A stretch of 25,184 nt of DNA. Source: Saprospiraceae bacterium (GTDB lineage Bacteria > Bacteroidota > Bacteroidia > Chitinophagales > Saprospiraceae). Numbering within the stretch: the first letter of the stretch is position 1; each line of letters starts with the position of its first letter. The notes under the pieces are model-generated. The model saw only the letters and a program-made list of their open reading frames with translations. It ran no database searches and was not told the DNA's origin. Shown one piece after another: positions 1 to 7,819 of the stretch. The stretch is taken from the NCBI GenBank assembly GCA_016715105.1, contig JADKBO010000016.1, positions 1-25,184 on the forward strand, written 5' to 3'. The translations under genes were made by a program, and so were the position numbers.

Positions 1-581
1 AAAAGAGCAAAACAAATATTTTATGTTGATCCCAATCCAGCTTCATCCTATGAAACAAGATCACTTCAAATTTGAACGTCATTTTCAAACCCGCGACTTC
101 AGGAATTCTGGACGTTCTACAAAATGATAGAGGAACAAAAAAAGAAAGTGAATTCTTGAAGAATGATTGTTTCTTAGATCTAGCAATAACTACTTGCACC
201 TGATGTTTTATACAAGTTTAATTTAGTTTTGAGGATACTGTATCCCCATTTTATATTGCTTTTGGTTAATCTTAAGAACAAGTATTAAACTCTTGTATCA
301 ATTCGTGATACAATCACAATAATACTTTTTTGAATAGACCTTCTATCCTTTTGAACAATTCTACATATTTGATATTCTTTATTTAAAAAGTTAATTTTAT
401 ATATTTTTTAGTAATTTAACTAAATTATACACCTTTTGAGAAGAAATAGTTAACTTTGAATTTGAATCTATTAAAATTTACATTAGATCGGCAAAACCTA
501 TTACCGCATTATTAAAACCAAATAGAATTTGAATTTTCTTATTTAAAAAATTGTCGGATTGGCATATTTAACTCTGATCAG
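1..581. other. AT-rich stretch without a recognisable gene
   Basis: I translated both strands by eye and found no conserved motif and no long open frame. Positions 1 to about 210 have a slightly coding-like composition on the + strand (a short run reading FWTFYKMIEEQKKK), which could be the tail of a damaged gene entering from the left, but I cannot identify it. Positions 210-540 are very AT-rich and look intergenic. The promoter of the downstream regulator would be expected here; I do not see a clean one. Confidence 0.4.
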
Positions 582-1290
582 ATGAATGCAGAAGAGATCA
601 AGAAAAAAAAAAAACTGATAGAATTCTTCAAAACATTTCCATAAACTGTGTAGTGTTCGTTTTAACAATGGTGATTTTTCAGTATTACAACTCAAATGGC
701 CTGATTTTGAATCATAGTATGTTGCCTGAGTATCCATTTATAAAAACGAAAACTTAAATGATGCGGTTTCAAGAGTGCTGCAAGAAAGAACAGGAGTAAG
801 ATATTTACTTTAAGCAGTTAGAGGTATTTGGAGACACTTCGAGGGTGTTTGAGGATTTCTTGCGGCAAACATTTCCAATTACCAAAAAAGAGAAAATGAA
901 GACCCATGGTTTGCAAGACGTTTATCAACAGGTTATTATGCTCTTGGTTGATTACACTAAAGTAGACCCAACTCCAGAAAATAATGCTAAGTTGTGCATG
1001 CGGAAAGAGCTGAAAATTGTCCAGAATTGAGTTTTGATCACCAACATATCTTAAGCTGCGCTGGTCTTTCGTTATGATTTTCTCACACAGCATATTGGTT
1101 GAAAATTACTTCCAGAAACTTTCACCATATCACAAGTCCAGGAATTGTAGGGCGAATCTTTCTTGAAAACAACTTTTGTGAGAAGTAACTTCCAAAAAGA
1201 AAATACCAATTTGGGCATATTGGAACGAAGGAAAACAAGTCATTAAAAACCACATAAAGCTCCTTTTTTTATATAGTTTCAGACCTGATT
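582..1290 (+). CDS. NrtR-like Nudix/winged-helix transcriptional regulator, frameshifted
   Basis: This is a reading stitched from several frames. In order I see SINCVVF, FNNGDFSVLQLKWPDFE, MLPEYPFIK, NENLNDAVSRVLQERTGV, then FKQLEVFGDTSRV. These match the Nudix-derived N-terminal domain of NrtR-type regulators (pattern: DCVIF, LPGGF, AARVL.E.TG, EQL.TFGD). Further on come YYALVDYTKVDP, FDHQHIL, KLLPETFTISQVQEL and RIFLENNF, matching the C-terminal winged helix (FDH..IL, LLPE.FT...LQ.LYE.IL). Near the end HKAP and FLYSF resemble the family's RPA.LY.F ending. NrtR proteins use a catalytically dead Nudix fold to sense NAD-related or sugar metabolites and repress nearby operons. The canonical Nudix GGF is replaced by EYPF, consistent with a sensor instead of an enzyme. 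Start at 582 and the end near 1290 are approximate; a 12-A run at 603-614 is one likely error site. The 3' end meets the convergent helicase gene. The target operon is not identifiable here. Confidence 0.6.
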
Positions 1291-2572
1291 GGACAGATAA
1301 TTACCACCTTTTACTGGATCATAATAATCCTGCACAGCCTGGTCTGTCATCACATCTCTTGGTTTGAAGCTTATTTGTTTGATAAATGCCATCCATCGTT
1401 CTGCATCGAGAAAGGGCGACATAAGTTTGGCCATATTCAAAAGCCCCACGGCCTAAGTCGATGATGACTTTTTCAAATGTTTTGGCTCTGGCTTTTGTGG
1501 ATGGTTAACGCCTCAGCAAGTTTGAGGATATTGGAGGAACCTTCCAACAACTCTCTGTTTGAATATCCCGGGGATTTGCTTCGTTCCTTACGTATTTGAT
1601 GATTTCCCATTCTCTTTTTCTACTTTTGTATTTCTACCTAGACCCATGACCTTCCAAATGGTGATGTAAACCTCATTTTTCGATCCGTGAGATTTGGCCA
1701 ATTGTCCTGTTGACAAACAACCTTTTTACATCATTTTGACAAACATCACTTGTGCACCTACTTTCAACTGTAAAATAGATCAGTAGGGTAGCATTGAGAA
1801 GCAACCTCGCCTGTAATTTCAGCAGCGCAAGTTTTCTTCTTCTGGATTTAGTTTTCTAGAGCAGTGCGGTTGATGGCTTCCGCAGAGCTATTTGTTAGCG
1901 CAAATCGTTGCGAAACATTTTAAATTTCTGGTAAAGAGCAGGTACCTGACATTGAGTGATTCCAAGTCGTCCCAATCCAAATCGTTATTCCTGATTGCAT
2001 CTAACAATCTGGGTCGATGAATTTCAGCTCATCTTGCCTGTATGTGGTGCGGCAGCTCGCAAAGACGTAGCTGGATCTTTCCTTTACCACCACAGATGAG
2101 AAAAATAAACCACTCTCATATAAACCTCATGGAAACAATTCTTTTCAAACGGTGAAGAAATGACAGGGGCAAATTGATGTGATCACCAAAAATAACATTT
2201 GCACACCTCCAAAAGGCAAATTGCTGTCTCTATTTTCGAGGTAAAAACAGATCAATATTATCCATAGTATCCACAAAAATTCATGGGAAATCTCTGTCAA
2301 TAATGATACAACCGATGTTTTTATACACGTGATGATTGGGCCTTTTTCTGACGTCTTCAGGATTGATGATGCGAGGTGGGGAAACCAAAAATGAATGAAT
2401 GGTTTGCCCTTGACATTGAGGAGATATGCCTGTAGGAGTTAGAATGGCACTGCGTTTTTTGGTAGTGTTGCGAAAAAGTCGAACCAAAGTCGATTTGCCA
2501 GCACCCGCTTTCTTCCAGTGATGAAAAATGTTGACCGTCGGTTTCAAGTTGTTCTAGATATACTTTTGAATT
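1279..2572 (-). CDS. PIF1-like superfamily 1 DNA helicase, short form, multiply frameshifted
   Basis: Reading leftward across frames, nearly every PIF1 landmark can be recovered: MNSKVYLEQLETDGQHFFITG leading into Walker A GAGKSTLVRLFRN (about 2480-2510); TPTGI and GQTIHSFL (motif Ia); CIIID (Walker B, about 2290); LPFGGVQMLF (about 2210); TYRQDELKFID; LLDAIRNNDLDWDDLESLN; RFALTNSSAEAINRTA (about 1900); VGAQVMFVK followed by NDVKRLFVNRTIGQ (about 1700-1760); motif VI GRGAFEYGQTYVALSRCRT (about 1430-1470); then FKPRDVMTDQAVQDYYD. PIF1-family helicases are 5'-3' ATP-dependent DNA helicases acting on forks, R-loops and G-quadruplexes. At about 430 residues the protein ends just after motif VI, so it lacks the C-terminal extension (HRDC or other) often present in Bacteroidota relatives. 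At least five frame changes are needed to read it. The gene follows the phosphoribosyltransferase by about 55 bases on the same strand. It could be a pseudogene, but the motifs are undamaged, which favours sequence error. Confidence 0.75.
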
Positions 2573-2625
2573 CATCACTAAGGGCCAATGGGGTTTTATC
2601 AATTCAATCTCTGTTGCTATTTTGA

Positions 2626-3126
2626 TTATATTAGAATGTATTTCCATCGAATCAGTGTCCTTGATTTTTACCGCTATGTTTTCGTGAAGAGTTGTTGCAT
2701 GCGACAAACCAAGATAATCAACTTCAATGGATATCTCTTGTGTTTCCGATCTACTAAAACGGCAACTTCAACTTTTATAAGGAAGAATTTCCATAAAAGG
2801 TTTGAATCCATAAAATATGGTTCTGCCCGTATTGGCAACATCATCAACCACTATGACGGTTTTGTCGGCAAGGTTTTCTACATTTTTTATTTCAAGGTGA
2901 TGGGATGATCCAACGGATTTGCCGGGTTGAGTCTCAGTCGTACCAATTCTATGGGGGATTTCCAACCATTTTTTTGAGTTCTATTGATAATTTTGCAAAA
3001 CCATAGCCATTGTTGTTGATTCCTAGGATGATGGCTGTTCTTTGGTGGTTGTGTTCTGCAATTTCAAATGCCAGTCTTTTGATTTTAAGACGAGATTTGT
3101 TTCTCATTCAATATAAGCATAGTCAT
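2626..3126 (-). CDS. PyrR-like phosphoribosyltransferase, frameshifted
   Basis: The core reads KTVIVVDDVANTGRTIFYG, the PRPP-binding motif of type I phosphoribosyltransferases (hydrophobic strand, DD, then the TGRT loop). Before it comes IKRLAFEIAEHNHQRTAII and LGINNNGYGFAK; after it VEVAVLVDRKHKRYP and DYLGLSHATTLHENIAV, the flexible-hood and C-terminal pattern of the PyrR-like family of about 165 residues. With two or three frameshifts (about 3085, 2940, 2730) the span gives about 167 codons. Start candidates are ATG at 3126 or 3120; a -7 promoter element at 3140-3147 fits either with a very short leader. The stop at 2626-2628 is my best estimate, since the observed frame stays open into the helicase gene. 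Substrate is unknown: PyrR-like proteins may regulate pyrimidine genes or act as uracil or other base phosphoribosyltransferases. Confidence 0.72.
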
Positions 3127-3139
3127 TATAATATGATGC

Positions 3140-3147
3140 CAAATATA
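3140..3147 (-). promoter_or_regulatory. -7 promoter element of the phosphoribosyltransferase gene
   Basis: On the minus strand this reads TATATTTG, an exact match to the Bacteroidetes primary-sigma -7 consensus TAnnTTTG, lying 13-19 bases before the two candidate start codons. I see no good -33 TTG at the expected distance, so the call rests on the -7 box and its position. Confidence 0.45.
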
Positions 3148-3267
3148 GTGCTTCTTGTTGATTGTCTAGATTTTTCATTGCCTTTAAATGAATCGCTTTT
3201 GGAATGTCAACGCTTTATGTCTCAGGATTGATTTTGTGAGGTGATTTGAGCGCTCTCTCTTGTTTTG

Positions 3268-3600
3268 GCTTAGCTTGCGGTCAGGTTCCGTGTCCAAATG
3301 GGCCGTGCTTATCGCACTCCACTTATTTTCTCTATAGCCCCAGGATTGAAATCCTAGGTTACGATATGGGTCGAGCCTCTATGTTTTTGTAGATTTAAGA
3401 ATCCTAAATTAGCAAAGCACTTTAGGTGCTTTTCAGATTGAAATTTATAATATAAAAACCAATAGCCATAGGCTCGAACCATGTGGTAACCATGGATTTC
3501 AATCCATGGCCAAAGTAAAAAGAGTAACAAGAGTTCCATCGGAACGACCCATATTTTGCTGCGCAAATTTGATTTTATACCTCAGATAAGCTTTTGAGGT
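3268..3600. repeat. Hairpin-rich intergenic repeat with a larger inverted repeat
   Basis: This non-coding stretch holds a dense set of short palindromes: 3340-3358 (CCAGGATT/ATCCTAGG, one bulge), 3415-3431 (AAGCAC/GTGCTT), 3464-3474 (AGCC/GGCT), 3490-3509 (CCATGGATT/AATCCATGG, perfect 9-bp stem with a 2-base loop), 3533-3545 (GTTCC/GGAAC) and 3579-3600 (ACCTCA/TGAGGT); a weaker one is at 3305-3317. The first and fourth are themselves halves of a larger inverted repeat: 3358-3377 is complementary to 3471-3490 at 17 of 20 positions. The element sits between the 3' end of the PorP/SprF gene and the promoter of the phosphoribosyltransferase, both on the minus strand. Its design recalls REP-like hairpin elements mobilised in trans, but no transposase is present in the window. 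A frame open across 3354-3566 is a by-product and has no protein-like features. Confidence 0.7.
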
Positions 3601-3614
3601 GCTAGAATAATAGA

Positions 3615-4685
3615 TTAAAACTTGGGACAGATATCGGTGTCATTGGTATAATCACCAAACAGCAGCAATGAAACCTCAAAAGCGTTGAAATTCCGTCCAG
3701 TATTGATGATATTATTGATGGAGTTTTCATAACTAAAGGAAGCACAAATTTATTGGACCACAAAACCAGCAGTCGCATTCAAAGACTCACGCCCCTTTTG
3801 GATGTCCCACCTCGATCAGTAAACCTAATCCAGGACCAACAAAGAAACTTTTGCTTCTGAAATCTGGATTGGTAAAATGCAACAACGTTGATAAATTTGC
3901 TTCCTGTGATTTGCCTTGTTTATTATATACCAGCCTAGTTTCTGATTCCATGGAGTTGGAAATTTTATTTTGGTAACTACCATGCAGCGTGAATCTAGTA
4001 GGTAATTTACTTTCCACAGAAATGGTACGACTCAATATTTCATCCCTATCATAAAACGAAATGTTTGGACTCAAAAGGTGGAATGCAGAAACCCCAAGAT
4101 TGATTCTGTGTCTTTCATAAAAGAACCCACTATAGTTTACGCCCATATTGATGTCGAAAAAACCTAGGTTATTAGCAGGTAGTTCTTCTCCAGTCGGCAA
4201 AGTATATCCATCCACCGCATTAAACTGATCACCAAAAGTAATGTCGTTGTAGTTGATGGATTTTTTGTTGAATGGCAGTTTGAATACCGATGCCAATGTA
4301 TTGAAAGGTCTTCTTATCTAGCAATTTAGTATAAGAGCCACTGAGTGCAATCTGGTTTGTATTATAATTAATGGCGCCCAACTTGTCACTAAAAACATAA
4401 TACCCGCGCCAAAAAATCTGGATGTCCGGCATCTCCTCCTCCATCAAATTTAAGATCTCCGGATACTGCAAAAGTAGAAAACGGTTTTTCAAGGGCTGTT
4501 CGCCATTGGTCTCTATAAATGGTACTTACCCGATAATTGGAATTACTGGTTCCCACAAATGCTGGATTTGCAAATGCAGGTACATTATAAAATTGAGTAA
4601 AATGCGCATCTTGTCCCACAAGTGGGTTGAAAACACACAGCAAGAAAAATACGAAGGATTGAAGAACGTGCTTATGCAAATGCAA
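3615..4685 (-). CDS. PorP/SprF family type IX secretion system membrane protein, frameshifted
   Basis: The N-terminus has a signal peptide (hydrophobic SFVFFLLCVFNPLVG, then QDAHFTQFYNVPAFANPAF). The QD.HFTQFY...P...NPA pattern directly after signal cleavage is the hallmark of the PorP/SprF family. The middle contains NYRVSTIYRDQWRTA, also typical. After frameshifts near 4430, 4270 and 3790 the protein continues as a predicted beta-barrel and ends FEVSLLLFGDYTNDTD then CPKF, the usual C-terminal CP.F. Total is about 355 codons, normal or slightly long for the family. Members are outer-membrane proteins of the type IX secretion/gliding apparatus that anchor or export adhesins with PorE-like partners. 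No adhesin or PorE gene is adjacent. The gene starts 52 bases after ribH ends and may be read through from it. Confidence 0.85.
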
Positions 4686-4737
4686 AGTTTTTTTATATCA
4701 GAGTCAAAACGTTTTAAAATGCAAGAAAGTATAATGG

Positions 4738-5245
4738 CTAGTAGCCAATTCCTTTTTTGGGTTGTTTTAAATTTTTGGCAAGTTGCAACATTTGCAATAA
4801 AGTCATCGCGGCTTCTATTCCTTTATTGCCATGAACTCCACTTGATCTATCAATGGCTTGTTGTTCGTCATTGGGAGTAAGTACTCCAAAAATTATGGGT
4901 TTACCACTGGTAAGTCCAAGTTGCATGATGCCATTGGCTACAGCATTACTGATGTATTCATCATGTTTTGTTTCCCCCTTGATCACATCCAAGGCAGATG
5001 ATTCCATCAATTTTTTACTTTCAAGCAGTAATCTGGCTCCATAGGAAGTTCAAAAGCACCAGGCACATCAAGAATGGTCGTATTTTCTTCTTTCAAGCCA
5101 TTTTTAACAAAGTGTCCAATGCTCCTTGCTTTAGCACAGATGTTATTTTCTCATTCCACTTACTACAACGATTCCTACTTTCAATTCAGAAGCATCATAT
5201 TTATTTTCTTCAAAGAGAAGACAGATTTTGCATAACACTTGACAT
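4738..5245 (-). CDS. ribH: 6,7-dimethyl-8-ribityllumazine synthase, frameshifted
   Basis: Lumazine synthase condenses 3,4-dihydroxy-2-butanone 4-phosphate with the ribityl-aminouracil intermediate in the penultimate step of riboflavin synthesis, usually as an icosahedral or pentameric cytosolic assembly. The stitched protein starts MSSVMQNLSS at 5245, then KVGIVVS.WNEKITSVL (substrate-binding N-terminus), VPGAFELP, DGIICLGC followed by VIKGETKHDEYI (phosphate-binding loop and the conserved histidine), GKPIIFGVLTPNDEQQAI and HGNKGIEAA. Every conserved block is present, spread over three frames with breaks near 5190, 5110, 5040 and 4990. About 169 codons, normal length. The sequence between the TPR gene and this gene contains a terminator and a promoter, so ribH probably has its own transcript. 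Confidence 0.9.
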
Positions 5246-5264
5246 GAAGATAATTTTATTTGGT

Positions 5265-5295
5265 CAAAATTAAAGAAGGTAGATCAGTTTCCCAA
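5265..5295 (-). promoter_or_regulatory. Promoter of ribH (-33 and -7 elements)
   Basis: On the minus strand the -7 box TAATTTTG (5265-5272) matches TAnnTTTG exactly. A TTG (5293-5295) lies 20 bases upstream, a suitable -33 distance for the Bacteroidetes primary sigma factor. Transcription would start near 5258, giving an AT-rich leader of about a dozen bases before the ATG at 5245. The -33 box lies at the loop/stem edge of the terminator hairpin at 5275-5304. Confidence 0.55.
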
Positions 5296-5304
5296 TCTAC
5301 CTTC
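5275..5304 (-). terminator. Intrinsic terminator after the TPR gene
   Basis: A perfect 10-bp stem (GAAGGTAGAT with ATCTACCTTC) closes a 10-base loop at 5285-5294. On the minus strand it is followed by TTTAATTTT, a moderate U-tract. It sits 30 bases after the stop codon of the TPR gene, as expected for its transcript end. Downstream on the + strand there is also a T-rich run. Confidence 0.6.
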
Positions 5305-5333
5305 CATTTTATTATATTTTTTTTGAATGCGAA

Positions 5334-6092
5334 CTATTGTACATCCAATCTAGAAATCAATTTTTCTGCCTCTCTACTTTCTGTAGAAGCAGGATATTCA
5401 CTCACAATCTTTTTGAGTGTACCCATAGCTTCGTCGTTTTTACCTTGTTTGAATTGCAACATTCCAAGTTTATTCAAGTAATAAGGAGTGATTACATCAT
5501 TTGGATTAGTTTCACTAGCCTGTGCATATAAACTTAATGCCTTGTCTAAATCTCCACTTTCAGCATAAGCATCACCCAAAGCACCAAATTTCATAGCTGG
5601 AGTGATTTTATCCTTTGGAGAATAATCTTCCAATTGCTCAATCGCCGACTCATATTTTCCTAAATTGAGGTAACAGATACCAGCATAGTATTTTGCTGTA
5701 TTTGCAGTATTAGTTCCACCATAATTGTCAATGATGTCCAAAAACCCTTCAAATCCTCCTCCCGGATTTTCAAGAGCAAGTGCAAATGAATCTTGCGCAA
5801 ACTGATTTTCAGCCTGATAAATAGCTTCAATAGCTGCTTTTTCTTTTGGTGCCATATACATGAACTTGTAAACGAAGTATCCACCGACTGCAATTGCCAA
5901 ACCCAATATCACTGACAAAATCAATGTTTGGTATTTTTCATAAAAGTCTTGTGCTTGGTGAGTCACTTCTGCCAAGTCAATGATTTCATCATCTTCATTT
6001 GATGATTGACCACCTGTGCCTTGAACCACATTTTTGCCTCTCACGTTCTGTGATTGCGCATCCTTATTAAACTGATAAAATCTTTTCGCCAT
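5334..6092 (-). CDS. Membrane-anchored tetratricopeptide repeat protein
   Basis: An intact 252-residue frame. Residues 1-45 are polar and cytoplasmic-like, 56-78 form one transmembrane helix (LILSVILGLAIAVGGYFVYKF), and the rest is helical TPR sequence. Recognisable repeat signatures include YYAGICYLNLGKYESAIEQL, AMKFGALGDAYAESGDLDKA and KLGMLQFKQGKNDEAMGTL. The architecture (short N-terminus, single helix, then TPRs) resembles YfgM-type periplasmic TPR proteins, which assist envelope protein folding, but I infer only a general protein-protein interaction role. It sits directly upstream of ribH on the same strand, but a terminator separates them. This is one of the few genes of this size here with no frame damage. 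A -7 element lies 24 bases before the start. Confidence 0.85.
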   Translation of the reverse strand: MAKRFYQFNKDAQSQNVRGKNVVQGTGGQSSNEDDEIIDLAEVTHQAQDFYEKYQTLILSVILGLAIAVGGYFVYKFMYMAPKEKAAIEAIYQAENQFAQDSFALALENPGGGFEGFLDIIDNYGGTNTANTAKYYAGICYLNLGKYESAIEQLEDYSPKDKITPAMKFGALGDAYAESGDLDKALSLYAQASETNPNDVITPYYLNKLGMLQFKQGKNDEAMGTLKKIVSEYPASTESREAEKLISRLDVQ

Positions 6093-6115
6093 CGAATTTA
6101 TTTTTTTAAAAACTG

Positions 6116-6123
6116 CAAAATTA
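6116..6123 (-). promoter_or_regulatory. -7 promoter element of the TPR gene
   Basis: The minus strand reads TAATTTTG, an exact TAnnTTTG match, 24 bases before the ATG at 6092. No clear -33 TTG at 17-20 bases, so confidence is modest. Confidence 0.4.
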
Positions 6124-6220
6124 AAAATATACGCATATGTTATAGATTAATGAAATATTTACCCAAAGACCTACTTTGTTTTCGAATTTGGTATAAATTG
6201 ACTTTCAATTTTCATTGATA

Positions 6221-7322
6221 ATGCGTAGATTGCTCTTATTTCTTTGCCCTTACTAATCTTATGGAATGATACAAAACTCCAAGGGCAAAAGAATGATTTT
6301 AGAAAACAAGTGGAGCGTATCATCAAATACGACTCAGATTTAGACTTTGATCTTACACCATCTTTTTTAGTTGGGATGGTAGATCATACTCATAACCAGA
6401 TTGAAGTTTTCGGAAATAAATTTGCCAACTATGAAAAACTTGACAGCCTATCTGTATTTGAATTGGGCTCAATCTCCAAGGTCATCAGTAGTGAGATTTT
6501 ATTTTCCATGGTAGATGAAAAAATGCTTTCACTTTCATCTGAATTAAACGATTTGATACCTGACGAATATTATAATCCAAGGATGAAAGGTGTAACCCTG
6601 GAACATATTTTCAAATTTGAAAGTAAATTGCCGCACGTTTTCAAAGGCAAAGGTTTGTATGAAAACGACCCCAGAAACCCTTATGAATATTTCAGCAAAA
6701 CCAATTTATTGGAATTTTATAAAAACTACATTCCAGAAGCTGACTTGATCGGCAATAGTTATAGTGATACAGATTTTGCATTGTTGGAAATCATCCTGGA
6801 GAGAAGCTCTGCAAAAACATTTGAAGATTTGATTCAACATTACATCAACGATAAAATAGGTACAAAATTCTTCACCTCGGCACATGAACAAAAAGAATCT
6901 GTAGTTGCATCTGGCATGAATCGTTCAGGACTAGAAGGAGAACCCTTAGTATTCCAATCCTTTGCTGCTTCTGAAGGAATCAAAGGTTCTATCAAAGACG
7001 TGCTTACCTTTGATGCAATATTTGATTGCCAAAATCAAGATAAAATAGAAACCAAAGAACAATCTAAATCCAAACCAGAAACATGGACTTCCGGAATCAG
7101 AGGATTTGAAGGTTTGTATGTTATAGATCAGGTAAAAGCTCCTATCCATTTGTCAGCAATGGATTGACCAATATCCACCATAGCTTCATCGGCTTTTTGC
7201 CAAGAACACAAACAGCTGTTGTGGTCTTAGCTAATTCCGCGACTGGAACAAAAGACTTGGGTTTGCTGACACTGCGGATGATTAATAACAACTGGAAAAG
7301 AAAAATTAAAAATGGGCAATAA
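6221..7322 (+). CDS. Exported serine hydrolase of the beta-lactamase (class C) fold, frameshifted
   Basis: The gene starts at ATG 6221 with MRRLLLFL, and after a frameshift near 6244 continues PLLILWNDTKLQGQ, giving a plausible signal peptide. The catalytic SxxK box is in FELGSISKVISSEIL, the usual F..GS.SK. context of class C enzymes and penicillin-binding-protein-like esterases. NSYSDTDFALLEIILE takes the place of the YxN motif (normally YSN..F.LLG), with Asp where Asn is expected. After a second frameshift near 7145 the tail reads SNGLTNIHHSFIGFLP and TAVVVLANSATGT, matching the family's C-terminal block (HxG..GF.S.IGF.P....VVVL.N). About 365 codons. The substrate is unknown: members range from D-amino-acid peptidases to esterases, and the deviating YSD argues against assuming beta-lactamase activity. 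It overlaps the next gene by 11 bases, so the two are probably co-transcribed. Confidence 0.75.
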
Positions 7323-7663
7323 ACCAAATAATAGCCTCAATTGGGATCAATTCAAGGCTTTGGGAAATCCTGAAATGCACCAGATGAACCCGTAGAAGTG
7401 AAAAAAGCCAAAATATGGTAATTTTCAGGTGAGGGTACATTATGAAAAAAAGGGTAGAGGGGGTAAAGAGGCCATAATCATCAGAGGAATTGAGATGCCA
7501 GATAGTTTTCTGAGTGAAATTTGTAAAAAGATCAAATCCAAAATTGGTGTTGGTGGGAGTGCAAAAGGACAATGAAATCATTCTTCAGGGAAATCAAAGA
7601 GAAAAAATCATGAAGATCTTGAAAGAGGAGGGTTTTGTAAATGTAAAGCCTGTAGGAGGGTAA
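7312..7663 (+). CDS. SUI1/eIF1-like translation initiation factor (YciH family), frameshifted
   Basis: The start ATG at 7312 lies inside the end of the serine hydrolase gene (11-base overlap). The N-terminus is NKPNNSLNWDQFKALGNPEM. After frame changes near 7400-7430 comes FQVRVHYEKKGRGGKEAIII, then RGIEMPDSFLSEICKKIKSK, IGVGGSAK and, after another shift near 7567, DNEIILQGNQREKIMKIL and EEGFVNVKPVGG. The KKGRGGK..T/I core, CK.LK...G.GG and QGD/N...I...L patterns define the SUI1 domain. Bacterial members bind the small ribosomal subunit and affect start-site fidelity, but their exact role in bacteria is not settled. About 117 codons, normal for the family. A strong terminator follows immediately. 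Confidence 0.85.
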
Positions 7664-7690
7664 AAAAAAAAGCCCGCGTTCGGGCCTTTT
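7664..7690 (+). terminator. Intrinsic terminator after the SUI1-like gene
   Basis: A run of A residues, a GCCCG/CGGGC stem (7672-7676 with 7681-7685) extended by A-T pairs, a CGTT loop, and then CTTTT. The flanking A and T runs make it symmetrical, so it could act in both directions. It begins directly after the stop codon at 7661-7663. Confidence 0.8.
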
Positions 7691-7819
7691 GCTGGTTTAG
7701 CAATTGCAGTTCTATTCGAGATTTATAGTTCAAATACTGTGCCAAATCTTCTGATTCAAACATTTATTTTAAAATCTTTTTACTGATCTTTGTTGTATTA
7801 ATACATATATTTATAAGTC

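Noticed and set aside
1..3126. Calling the regulator and helicase pseudogenes
   Set aside because: Essential genes elsewhere in the window show the same kind of damage, and all helicase motifs are intact, so sequence error is more likely than decay.
3358..3490. GGTTCGAGCC-like words resembling a tRNA T-arm
   Set aside because: They belong to the inverted repeat; no acceptor stem, anticodon arm or D-arm can be placed around them. I found no tRNA or rRNA gene in the window.
3354..3566. Open frame of 70 codons on the minus strand
   Set aside because: It runs exactly through the hairpin array; its translation only reflects the repeat and has no domain or export signal that belongs to a known family.
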